40,384 bases of DNA, taken from JBJKRF01 sp046704785. GTDB taxonomy: Bacteria > Chloroflexota > Anaerolineae > Anaerolineales > Villigracilaceae. A program made the translations under genes and the position numbers. Below, one piece after another: positions 17,009 to 24,136 of this stretch; the stretch's first letter is position 1; each line of letters begins with the position of its first letter. The stretch covers positions 1 through 40,384 of the forward strand of contig JBJKRF010000009.1 of assembly GCA_046704785.1 (NCBI GenBank), given 5' to 3'. Below the pieces are notes generated by a model. It had not been told where the DNA came from and searched no databases. It worked only from the letters and a program-made list of their open reading frames with translations.

Positions 17009-17039
17009 CGCATCCTCTCAATGAGTTGGAGAGGATGCG
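17009..17039 (-). repeat. Perfect inverted repeat between kinase and response regulator genes
   Basis: Two 11-base arms (17009-17019 and 17029-17039) with a nine-base loop. There is no T-run, so it is not a standard terminator. It lies just upstream of the response regulator ribosome binding site and 97 bases past the kinase stop. Confidence 0.75.
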
Positions 17040-17135
17040 TGATGTATGGCGGCTGGCTGGCACCAGGCTTTCATGCCGATCCATTAGGCCGAAATTTTTC
17101 TGTGGTATGGCGTTTGGTGCGGTCGCATAGACGTA

Positions 17136-18332
17136 CTAAATGTTCTCTCGTGCAGGGATGGTAATGATAAACGAGGTGCCTTTTCCGTGGTCGGATTCGA
17201 CCAGCATGGTGCCGCCATGTGCTTCGATAATCTTACGACAAATGAAGAGCCCCAGACCTGACCCGTGTGCGGCTTGCCCTGGAATCCGGTAAAAGCGCTC
17301 GAACAGGTGCACGATATGATCTGCCGGGATGCCAGGGCCGTGATCGGAGAAGCGAATGCACTGGCTGTCGGCCTGGTTCCTGAGGGTGAGCGATACAGAC
17401 GAGCCGGGTGCATATTTGGCGGCGTTGCTGAACAGGTTGTCCAATACCTGTGCCAGGCGCCCGCCGTCGGCGCTGATCGGTGGACACGGCGCCAGGTCGA
17501 GTTCTACTTCCATATTGTTATAGCGCACCTGGCTGCGTAAAGCAACATCGCGGATTACGGTGTCCAGACGGATGGGCTGAAAGTTCATCGGCAGGGTGTC
17601 GCTTTGCAGACGCGCCGACTCAAGGATGTTCTCGATCAGGGAGGACAGATGGTCGGCTTCTTCGTCGATAATGGTCAAAAATTCCCGGCGGGTTTCGTCG
17701 TCCCATTCGGTATCCTGACGCAACAGGGTTGTTGAGTAGCCTTTGATGAATCCCAGGGGAGTGCGCAGTTCGTGGGAAATTGTGGCAATGAAGTCTTCCT
17801 GCAGGGCAATCACTCGGCGCGCTTCCTGGAGCGCCAGGATTTGCTCGCGGAGCTTTTTCCGTTCGAAGAGGCTGCTCAACTGTGTGGCGATGAACTGGGC
17901 GCGCTGAATCTGTTCGGGTGTATAGGCGGGCCCGCCAAAGCGGACGAAGACGGCTGCGCCGACCAGGCCCGCGGCGTAGCGCAGCGGCAATCCGATCAAA
18001 TAGGGTGAGAGCAATCGGTTGCTTTTTTCGTCCTTTATTTTCGTGTCTTCGGTCTGGATGACCATCTCTCCGTGTTCCAGAACCTCGTTCGCGATCTCTG
18101 CTCCCCAGGCGGCATCTGCGCCGGCTGTTTTGCCACGTCCCACAGCGCGCGCATAAACGATCCTGTTCAGGTCTTCCTGGCCTTCCTCTTCTCGCAGGAA
18201 GAGGGCCAGGTTATCGAACAGGAAGACCGAACGGATGACAGCGATGACTGAGTCGAGCGCTTCTTTCCAGTTGCTTTGCTGCGTGACCGCTTCAGCGATG
18301 GCGAGGTAGTCGGGAGTGCGTTCCAGCGTCAT
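17136..18332 (-). CDS. GAF-domain sensor histidine kinase
   Basis: A 398-residue soluble kinase. The N-terminal GAF-like domain (about 10-155) is followed by a short coiled linker, HisKA with phospho-acceptor H187 in TISHELRTPLGFIKGY, and an HATPase_c domain with N box VLDNLFSNAAKY, G1 FSDHGPGIPAD, F box LFERFYR and G2 GSGLGLFICRKII. All catalytic motifs are intact. No membrane segments, so it senses an internal signal. Its ATG overlaps the first kinase's stop as ATGA. Together with the kinase upstream it shares a single response regulator downstream. Confidence 0.94.
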   Translation of the reverse strand: MTLERTPDYLAIAEAVTQQSNWKEALDSVIAVIRSVFLFDNLALFLREEEGQEDLNRIVYARAVGRGKTAGADAAWGAEIANEVLEHGEMVIQTEDTKIKDEKSNRLLSPYLIGLPLRYAAGLVGAAVFVRFGGPAYTPEQIQRAQFIATQLSSLFERKKLREQILALQEARRVIALQEDFIATISHELRTPLGFIKGYSTTLLRQDTEWDDETRREFLTIIDEEADHLSSLIENILESARLQSDTLPMNFQPIRLDTVIRDVALRSQVRYNNMEVELDLAPCPPISADGGRLAQVLDNLFSNAAKYAPGSSVSLTLRNQADSQCIRFSDHGPGIPADHIVHLFERFYRIPGQAAHGSGLGLFICRKIIEAHGGTMLVESDHGKGTSFIITIPARENI

Positions 18333-19369
18333 TGTTGTCCTTCTGTCTGTTGGGCGAATAGCAGCGGGAAGGAGATTTTCGTTCCCTCTTTTATCTTCGA
18401 TTTGACCTCGATCAAAGAGCCGTGGGCCTCGATAATCTGGCGGACAAGCGCCAGGCCCAGGCCGGTGCCGCCGTAGCGGCGCGTGGCGGAGCCGTCCAGT
18501 TGGTGGAACGGCTCGAAGATTTCCTTGATCCGTTCCGGAGGGATGCCAATACCGTTGTCTTCGATCGAGACGATTACCATTTTTTCGTTTTCGCGGACGA
18601 CGGCCAGACGGACTTTCCCGCCGGGCGCCGTGAACTTGATGGCGTTATCCAGCAACTGAGACAATACCCAGACTAGCTTTTCCTCGTCAGCCTGGACGGG
18701 CGGTAGGGCCGGTTCCAGGGTCACGGCCAGATCGAGTTGCTGATCGTACGCCTTGGGCGTGGTCCGTTGGATGACGCTGGAGACGATCCGGTTCATGTCG
18801 ACCGGTTTTCGCTGCAAGGTGAGTTCGCCCCTGGCGGCCAGCGAGAACATGATCAGGTCGTCGATCAGGTTTTGTAGGCGGTTGGTTGAGCGCAGGGAAA
18901 CTTCCAGCGCCTTTTTCTGTTCGGGTGCCAGCGGTCCAAGCGACTCGGTCTGCATCAATTCCAGGTACCCGCGGATATGCGTCAGCGGAGTGCGCAGTTC
19001 GTGCGAGACGTTGGAGATGAAATTGGCTTTCATCTGGTTCAACTCGGACAATTTTCGCAGCGCTTCTTCGAGTTCTGCTGTGCGCTGTTGGACGCGCAAC
19101 TCCAGGTTGCGGTTGGCGTCTTCGAGGGCGGCGCGCAGGCGCAGAATCTGCTCGGTGATGGCGCGGTCGAGCGTAGCGCGATCCAGGAAACCCAATTCGA
19201 CGATGGCCTGGCCCAACAGGCGCGGGCTCCCGTCTTTGGCTGCCTGGCGCTGGTAGTCGAGTGCTTTGCCGAGCTGTTTTTCGGTGAGCAACCCGGCTTC
19301 GACGAGTTGCTCGCCCAGCCGCGGTACCAACAACTCTGGAGTGATTGGTGGACTGTTTTTCGTTGTCAT
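18329..19369 (-). CDS. MshEN-domain sensor histidine kinase
   Basis: A 346-residue soluble kinase. Residues 17-40 fit the 24-residue MshEN motif (R-L-G-x2-L-V-x2-G-x6-L-x3-L-x2-Q) exactly, and residues 51-74 repeat it with Leu in place of the first Arg. In secretion ATPases such tandem motifs bind cyclic di-GMP. A coiled linker (about 78-110) leads to HisKA with H123 in NVSHELRTPLTHIRGY, then HATPase_c with LLDNAIKF, IEDNGIGIPPE and GGTGLGLALVRQII. The ATG at 19369 overlaps the preceding stop as ATGA and has AAGGGA upstream, so the longer in-frame extension is not used. The first motif is separated from the second by ten residues, longer than the usual short spacer. Confidence 0.88.
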   Translation of the reverse strand: MTTKNSPPITPELLVPRLGEQLVEAGLLTEKQLGKALDYQRQAAKDGSPRLLGQAIVELGFLDRATLDRAITEQILRLRAALEDANRNLELRVQQRTAELEEALRKLSELNQMKANFISNVSHELRTPLTHIRGYLELMQTESLGPLAPEQKKALEVSLRSTNRLQNLIDDLIMFSLAARGELTLQRKPVDMNRIVSSVIQRTTPKAYDQQLDLAVTLEPALPPVQADEEKLVWVLSQLLDNAIKFTAPGGKVRLAVVRENEKMVIVSIEDNGIGIPPERIKEIFEPFHQLDGSATRRYGGTGLGLALVRQIIEAHGSLIEVKSKIKEGTKISFPLLFAQQTEGQQ

Positions 19370-19806
19370 CGTCGAGTCCCTTGTGTCCATTCGACCCACC
19401 CGGCGGCCTGGATGGCTGTCGCCGGAGTCGGATGCGTCGATACCGTTGTGCCGATCTTCCATCCGCGTTGAACGCCGTCGGGGAAAATGACTCGAAAGTG
19501 TACGCTGCGATGAAAGAGCGATGCAAAGCCAGACTTCATTTCGCGAGCACGTAACCGCGTGAATCTATTCATCGTTTCACGGACAGCCTGATTATCGGTC
19601 GCACGTGACGCCCGAAGTGAATCGATTCCGACTATTTGCGAGATGTACACGCGAGGTTCCTGGCTGTCCCTATCCAGGATACCTCGATTTTCCAGCGCAT
19701 TCAAGTAGGCTCTCTGGGGGGGATCACCGCGATAGAAAATTTTCCGGAACGATCCCCGATGAAAAGCCTCCAGCGTCTCTAGTTTGGCGTGATCGGTCGT
19801 GTTCAT
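19366..19806 (-). CDS. Hypothetical protein heading the kinase/CpaE/CpaF unit
   Basis: A 146-residue protein that I do not recognise. It is basic, with no signal peptide or membrane helix and no known motif. It is likely real because its stop overlaps the kinase start as ATGA and its ATG stands seven bases after a TATCAT -10 element. The C-terminal portion (VHFRVIFPDGVQRGWKIGT then TAIQAAGWVEWT) has the look of a small beta-rich fold. It has no Shine-Dalgarno sequence. Being the first gene of the operon it may act as a sensor or partner for the kinases, which is only positional inference. Confidence 0.7.
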   Translation of the reverse strand: MNTTDHAKLETLEAFHRGSFRKIFYRGDPPQRAYLNALENRGILDRDSQEPRVYISQIVGIDSLRASRATDNQAVRETMNRFTRLRAREMKSGFASLFHRSVHFRVIFPDGVQRGWKIGTTVSTHPTPATAIQAAGWVEWTQGTRR

Positions 19807-19813
19807 GATGCAA

Positions 19814-19819
19814 ATGATA
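19814..19819 (-). promoter_or_regulatory. -10 element, probable leaderless promoter of the kinase/CpaE/CpaF unit
   Basis: TATCAT on the minus strand with seven bases (TTGCATC) before the ATG at 19806. The place of a -35 element is occupied by an inverted repeat. Confidence 0.45.
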
Positions 19820-19851
19820 GACCTGATGCCCGCAGGGCCACCTATCAGGTC
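19820..19851 (-). promoter_or_regulatory. Inverted repeat: possible operator or parB 3' hairpin
   Basis: Perfect nine-base arms AGACCTGAT and ATCAGGTCT (19820-19828 and 19843-19851), with a nested GCCC/GGGC stem between them. It lies directly upstream of the -10 element and nine bases past the parB stop. No T-run follows. It could bind a regulator at this promoter or act as an RNA hairpin on parB mRNA. Confidence 0.6.
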
Positions 19852-19860
19852 TGTTACAAA

Positions 19861-20736
19861 TCACTCCGGCAGCAGGCGCGCTAAAATTGCGTTCAACTCT
19901 TCATCAGAATAATAGTATAACGTCAGACTGCCATTGCCTTTCTTGCCGGTTCTCAGGCTGACTTTCGTGCCGAGGTTGGCACGCAATTTTTCTTCCAAGG
20001 CTGCCAGGTCGGGTGAGAATGGTTCCTTGGGTGGAGCGGAGGATTTCTCGCCGCTCCACCGGCGCACCAGTTCTTCTGTCTGGCGAACGGTTAGACCTTT
20101 GGAGAGAACGGTATTCAATGCAGCGTTCTGGGCGTTGGCTTTGGACAGCGCGAGTAACGCGCGGGCGTGCCCTTCACTGATGAGATCATCGACGAGCGCT
20201 TGCTGTACTTCCTTGGCAAGTTTGAGCAGGCGCAGTGTATTGGTTACGGCCGCGCGACTCTTGCCTACCCGGGTGGCAATCTCCTCGTGCGAAAGGCCGA
20301 AGGCCTCCGATAGTTGGCGGTAGGCGTCGGCTTCTTCGAGCGCGTTCAAGTCGGCGCGTTGGATGTTCTCGATTAGGGCCAGTTCGAGGCGTTGCAGGTC
20401 GGTCGTCTGGCGCACGATAACGGGGACTTCCGTCAGGCCGGCGATCCGGGCCGCCTGCCAGCGGCGTTCTCCGGCCACCAGCACGTAGCCTTTATTTCCC
20501 TCGTCGTGACTGACCAGCAAAGGCTGGATAATGCCGTGTTCCTTGATGGACGATGCCAGTTCGTTGAGCGCCTCCGCATCGAAATGTGAACGCGGCTGGC
20601 GCGGGTTGGGGACGATATCGGATACCGGAATGACCAACACACCAGACGAGTCTTTTGACGGAGCCGGGACTTCCGGCTCGAATCCGGAAGGAATGAGCGC
20701 ATCCAATCCTTTGCCAAGGCCAGTACGTTTAGGCAT
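19861..20736 (-). CDS. parB: Chromosome-partitioning protein ParB
   Basis: A 291-residue ParB/Spo0J family protein that binds parS, slides as a CTP-dependent clamp and loads SMC. Order: N-terminal ParA-activating tip (RTGLGKGLDALIP), CTP-binding ParB/Srx domain (about 35-125) with NPRQPR, GERRWQAA and ENIQRADLNALEEA boxes, central HTH (LSHEEIATRVGKSRAAVTNTLRLLKL), and a C-terminal dimer domain. All key boxes are present. GGAGAGAAC precedes the ATG. It follows parA by 24 bases. No full 16-bp parS consensus was seen in the window. Confidence 0.97.
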   Translation of the reverse strand: MPKRTGLGKGLDALIPSGFEPEVPAPSKDSSGVLVIPVSDIVPNPRQPRSHFDAEALNELASSIKEHGIIQPLLVSHDEGNKGYVLVAGERRWQAARIAGLTEVPVIVRQTTDLQRLELALIENIQRADLNALEEADAYRQLSEAFGLSHEEIATRVGKSRAAVTNTLRLLKLAKEVQQALVDDLISEGHARALLALSKANAQNAALNTVLSKGLTVRQTEELVRRWSGEKSSAPPKEPFSPDLAALEEKLRANLGTKVSLRTGKKGNGSLTLYYYSDEELNAILARLLPE

Positions 20737-20760
20737 GTTCTCTCCTTCTCTAAAGCATTT

Positions 20761-21561
20761 TTACACGATCTGGTCGTTCTCTTGCAGGGCGATACCATCG
20801 CCTTGCAAGACTTCCCTGGCCAGTGCGGCGTATGCCTGGGCGCCGGTGGAAGCGGGCGCATATGAAGAAATGGGCAGCCCGTACGAGGGCGCTTCTGCCA
20901 GACGAATACTACGTGGAATGATGGCGTTGAAAACCTGGTTGGGGAAGAATTTCCGCACCTCCTCGACCACGTCAGATGAGAGATGCGTGCGCCCCTCGAA
21001 CATTGTCATGACTACGCCGCGCACCTTCAAACCGGGATACAACGAGGCGCGTATGCGTTGCAGCGTAGACATCAACTGACCGAGGCCCTCCAAGGCCAGG
21101 TATTCGCATTGCACCGGGATGATGACGCCGTCATTCGCCGATAGCAATCCGTTGATGGTCAGCAGGCTGAGCGAAGGCGGGCAGTCCACCAGGATGTAGT
21201 CGTAGCGCTCCACAAGCGGTTCCAATGCCTGCCGCAAGCGCAACTCGCGCCGCTCTTCCTCGACCAACTCGATCTCTGCGCCGGCCAGCGAAGGCGACGA
21301 AGGCAGTAGCGATAATTTCAAATCTGAATTGTGCAAAATGTGGGAACTGGCCGGAGAAATTCCAAGCAAAGCTTCGTAAGTGCCGCCCTTTACATTCTGT
21401 TTGTCGATGCCAAGGCAGGACGTTGCGTTTGCCTGGGGGTCGAGGTCGACAACCAGCATTTTCTGGCCCAACCCGGCCAGATACGAACTGAGGTTGATGG
21501 CGGTGGTGGTTTTGCCCACACCGCCTTTTTGATTCACCATTGTATAAATGCGTGCTGTCAA
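20761..21561 (-). CDS. parA: Chromosome-partitioning ATPase ParA/Soj
   Basis: A 266-residue Soj-type Walker ATPase. The deviant Walker A KGGVGKTTTAINL (about 12-24), Walker A' VVDLDPQANAT and Walker B YILVDCPPSLSLLT are intact, and the short N-terminus is typical of chromosomal ParA without an HTH. It drives segregation of ParB-bound origins. The start is a TTG at 21561: GGAGG lies seven bases upstream and the codon overlaps the pfkB stop as TTGA, whereas the in-frame ATG at 21540 has no ribosome binding site and would cut close to the P-loop strand. Confidence 0.97.
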   Translation of the reverse strand: MTARIYTMVNQKGGVGKTTTAINLSSYLAGLGQKMLVVDLDPQANATSCLGIDKQNVKGGTYEALLGISPASSHILHNSDLKLSLLPSSPSLAGAEIELVEEERRELRLRQALEPLVERYDYILVDCPPSLSLLTINGLLSANDGVIIPVQCEYLALEGLGQLMSTLQRIRASLYPGLKVRGVVMTMFEGRTHLSSDVVEEVRKFFPNQVFNAIIPRSIRLAEAPSYGLPISSYAPASTGAQAYAALAREVLQGDGIALQENDQIV

Positions 21562-22406
21562 GGTAGAACCTCCATCAGGCAGGCTTGAATCTCCTTTGCC
21601 GTTGGGACGCCTTGCAAACCGGAGCGTGTCACCGAGATGGCAGCCACCTGGTTGGCAAAGCGGGCAGCTTCCCAGGGATCACGCGTTTCCATCAACCGGA
21701 CAAAAAACGCCGCTGCGAAAATGTCGCCGGCGCCGGTGGCGTCCACTTCTTGAACCTGCGGGGAGCGGAAACGACGGCCGTCGCCGTTCCAAAAGAGACG
21801 CGCACCTGCCGCACCTTCGGTAACGGCCAACAGGCGCGTAGAATGCGCCATCCATTCGATCTGCTCTTCGTCATGTCCCAGGTCTTCCACGCTCAATACG
21901 GCAGCGTTGGCCCTGGATAAAGCCGCCTCGGACTGCGACCACGCACACGGGTGGACGCGACCGTCGGCCTCGTAAGCGCGGAGCCAACCCTGGAGGGTCA
22001 ATCCCAGAAGAGTCGGGTAGAAGTCGTCCGGGGGCGCTGCGTCCACTTCCTGGGCAATTGGCGCCAGGTGAAGAATTTTTGCGCTGCGCCAGGCAGCCGG
22101 GACGAGGCTGAAATCGATGCGGGGCGCTGTCTGTCGGATATATTGGATGCGGCCCGCTTCGGTGTAGATGTTTTCGAAGGTGGTGCTGTGTTCCGCTTTG
22201 GCGGCAATCACCGGAATCTCGCCCAACGCTGTGAGCGGAATCTCGTTGCCCCAGGCGGTTACCACGCCGACGCGCAACCCCAGCGCGCGCGCCGTCAATG
22301 CTGCATAAGCTGCGGACCCGCCCAGGGACGGACCTGTTGCCGTAAGGTCAACCGTCAGATGTCCAACAATAAGATAATCAATTGGTTCGAGTGTGTTCAG
22401 GTGCAC
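21558..22406 (-). CDS. PfkB-family carbohydrate/nucleoside kinase
   Basis: A 282-residue PfkB (ribokinase-fold) kinase. The N-terminal DYLIVGHLTVDLTATGPSLGG and SAAYAALTARALGLRVGVVT blocks bind substrate; the C-terminal signature VDATGAGDIFAAAFFVRL supplies the anion hole and catalytic Asp. The substrate cannot be told; the absence of the usual G-G loop residues beyond GGSAAYAA is typical of uncharacterised members. The start is GTG at 22406: upstream codons would run into jag, and a TATAAT sits six bases before the GTG. The stop overlaps parA as TTGA. Confidence 0.85.
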   Translation of the reverse strand: MHLNTLEPIDYLIVGHLTVDLTATGPSLGGSAAYAALTARALGLRVGVVTAWGNEIPLTALGEIPVIAAKAEHSTTFENIYTEAGRIQYIRQTAPRIDFSLVPAAWRSAKILHLAPIAQEVDAAPPDDFYPTLLGLTLQGWLRAYEADGRVHPCAWSQSEAALSRANAAVLSVEDLGHDEEQIEWMAHSTRLLAVTEGAAGARLFWNGDGRRFRSPQVQEVDATGAGDIFAAAFFVRLMETRDPWEAARFANQVAAISVTRSGLQGVPTAKEIQACLMEVLP

Positions 22407-22412
22407 ACGTAA

Positions 22413-22418
22413 ATTATA
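22413..22418 (-). promoter_or_regulatory. -10 element, probable leaderless promoter of pfkB-parA-parB
   Basis: TATAAT on the minus strand with six bases before the GTG start at 22406; no Shine-Dalgarno, no clear -35. Confidence 0.6.
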
Positions 22419-22508
22419 ACCTGAGAGGTGTTTTTTATGATTTTGTGGCCCCGGTTTCTTCGGGGTTCGCCGGGTTGTGCGGCTATGATGTACCGGGCCC
22501 ATATAATC

Positions 22509-22536
22509 AAAAAGGCGTGCAGGGTTGCACGCCTTT
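22509..22536 (-). terminator. Intrinsic terminator after jag
   Basis: On the minus strand, AGGCGTGCA and its complement form a stable stem with a short loop, followed by five T. It ends the rpmH-to-jag transcript 15 bases after the jag stop. Confidence 0.88.
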
Positions 22537-22551
22537 CGAATGAATGATCGC

Positions 22552-23277
22552 TCACACCTTGGGAATAATGGTGACTTTACGATTGGGTTCTTCGCCGATG
22601 CTTTCGGTCTCGATCTGGTCGTCGTCGCGCAGTTCCAGGTGAATGATGCGCCGCTCGGCAGCGGACATGGGCTCCAGTATTTGACGTTTGCCGGTGCGGT
22701 TGGCCTGTTCGGCCATGCGACGGGCCAATTGGCGGAGTTGGCGTTCGCGGCGGCTGCGATAGCCTTCCACATCGACGATAACCTGCACCCAGTGCCCGGC
22801 ATTTTTGCTGGCGATCAGCGCCAGGATGTATTGCAGCGCGTTGAGCGTTTCGGCGCGGCGACCGATCAATATACTCAAGTCGTTGCCGTGGATGTCGACC
22901 AACAGGGGCGGTTCTCCTTGGTCATCCGCCTCGCCATAAGAGACGTTGACTTGCGCATTGACTTTCATCCGGGCGAGCAGGTCGCGGGTGGTCTGTTCGG
23001 TAAAGTCGAGCACCGATGACTCGTCGGACGTACTCTCACTGACCCCAGGCGTGCTTTCCGTAGGGGTGGGGGCCTCCGGCGTGGAGGCCGACTCTTCCTC
23101 CGCTTTGAGCGTCAGGCGTACGCGAACCTGTCGTGCGCCCAGGCCCAGGAACCTGCGCGCGCCTTCGTCCAGAATTTCCACATCCACCATGTCACGGGTG
23201 ACGCCCAATTGTAGCGTGCCGCGGTTGACGGCTTCTTCAACGCTTGGGGCGATTACTTCCAGGGTTGTTCTTTCCAT
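22552..23277 (-). CDS. jag: Jag/KhpB-type RNA-binding protein
   Basis: A 241-residue protein with the full Jag arrangement: Jag_N (about 1-50, ERTTLEVIAPSVEEAV), an acidic Ser/Thr/Pro-rich linker (about 60-95), a KH domain (about 115-175) and an R3H domain (about 180-240, with R-x3-H in MSAAERRIIHLEL). KhpB binds RNA and acts in cell elongation control in Gram-positives. The KH loop reads GRRA, not the usual GxxG. The ATG at 23277 follows GGGAGGAC and leaves 19 bases after yidC. Confidence 0.93.
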   Translation of the reverse strand: MERTTLEVIAPSVEEAVNRGTLQLGVTRDMVDVEILDEGARRFLGLGARQVRVRLTLKAEEESASTPEAPTPTESTPGVSESTSDESSVLDFTEQTTRDLLARMKVNAQVNVSYGEADDQGEPPLLVDIHGNDLSILIGRRAETLNALQYILALIASKNAGHWVQVIVDVEGYRSRRERQLRQLARRMAEQANRTGKRQILEPMSAAERRIIHLELRDDDQIETESIGEEPNRKVTIIPKV

Positions 23278-23296
23278 CCAGTCCTCCCAGGGAAAA

Positions 23297-24124
23297 TTAC
23301 GTGCGTTTTCCAGCTTTGCCTTTGGCTGGCGGTGGCGCCGGCGCCGGGCTACTAAAGCTAAATAAACCATTCCAATTGACTTTGCCTAGCATGGCATATT
23401 GTGCAATGCCGGCTACGTTGCTGGCGACGAAATAAACGGCCAGGCCGGAGGCATAATTGAGCGAGAAATAGAATAGTAAGAGCGGCATGTAGATGCTCAT
23501 CATCTTGGTCATCTGCGCACCCTGGTCACCTGGACCGCTCGTCGGTGGCACCGTCAGCTTCGACTGGATATAAGTCGTGATGCCCACGATGATGGCCAGA
23601 ACTGGGATGCCGAACGGCAGGAAGGGGACGAAGACACGTTCCGGTTCGCCGAGGTTCATCCACAGGAACTGGGTTTGGACGGGGATCAAAGCCGACAGGC
23701 TGGCCGCCTTGGTGATCCCCTCCATCCAGGGGTAGATGGTGCGCACCAGTTGGAGCAGCGAAAGCGGGGTGGTGCCGATGGCACGGATGATGCTCTCGTA
23801 CAGGCCAAAGATGATCGGGAATTGGATCAACGTCGGAAGACAGGAACCGAGCGGGTTGATGCCGTGCTCCTGGTAAAGGCGCATCTGCTCTTGCCCCAGC
23901 TTTTCCTTGTCGTTCTTATATTTTTCCTGAATCTTCTTGTATTCGTCGGACTGCATCAGTTCTTGCATGGCTGTGGTGGATTTGATTTGGGAAGCCATGA
24001 ACGGGTGCGTCACCAAGCGGATCAAGATGGTAAACAGGATGATCGCAATGCCGAAATTCCCGACAAAAGCATAGATCAGCAATAAGACATTGGTAAATGG
24101 ATTGACTATCAACAAATCCCACAT
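23297..24124 (-). CDS. yidC: YidC/Oxa1 membrane protein insertase
   Basis: A 275-residue short-form (Gram-positive-like) YidC that inserts membrane proteins. It lacks the large periplasmic domain of E. coli YidC. Five membrane segments can be placed at about 12-34, 108-125, 170-190, 210-230 and 235-250, with the cytosolic coiled hairpin between the first two (about 55-85, EKYKNDKEKLGQEQMRLYQEHGINP). The conserved hydrophilic-groove Arg is in ILIRLVTHPF. The tail is Ala/Pro/Lys-rich and basic. It follows the PQQ lipoprotein by 12 bases. Confidence 0.95.
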   Translation of the reverse strand: MWDLLIVNPFTNVLLLIYAFVGNFGIAIILFTILIRLVTHPFMASQIKSTTAMQELMQSDEYKKIQEKYKNDKEKLGQEQMRLYQEHGINPLGSCLPTLIQFPIIFGLYESIIRAIGTTPLSLLQLVRTIYPWMEGITKAASLSALIPVQTQFLWMNLGEPERVFVPFLPFGIPVLAIIVGITTYIQSKLTVPPTSGPGDQGAQMTKMMSIYMPLLLFYFSLNYASGLAVYFVASNVAGIAQYAMLGKVNWNGLFSFSSPAPAPPPAKGKAGKRT

Positions 24125-24136
24125 AGGCGCTTCACC

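Noticed and set aside
19569..19581. Half of a parS-like site (GTTTCACG)
   Set aside because: Only one half of the 16-bp palindrome is present and it lies in coding sequence; probably chance.
22502..22507. TATAAT on the plus strand next to the jag terminator
   Set aside because: No plus-strand gene follows; genes on both sides read the other way.
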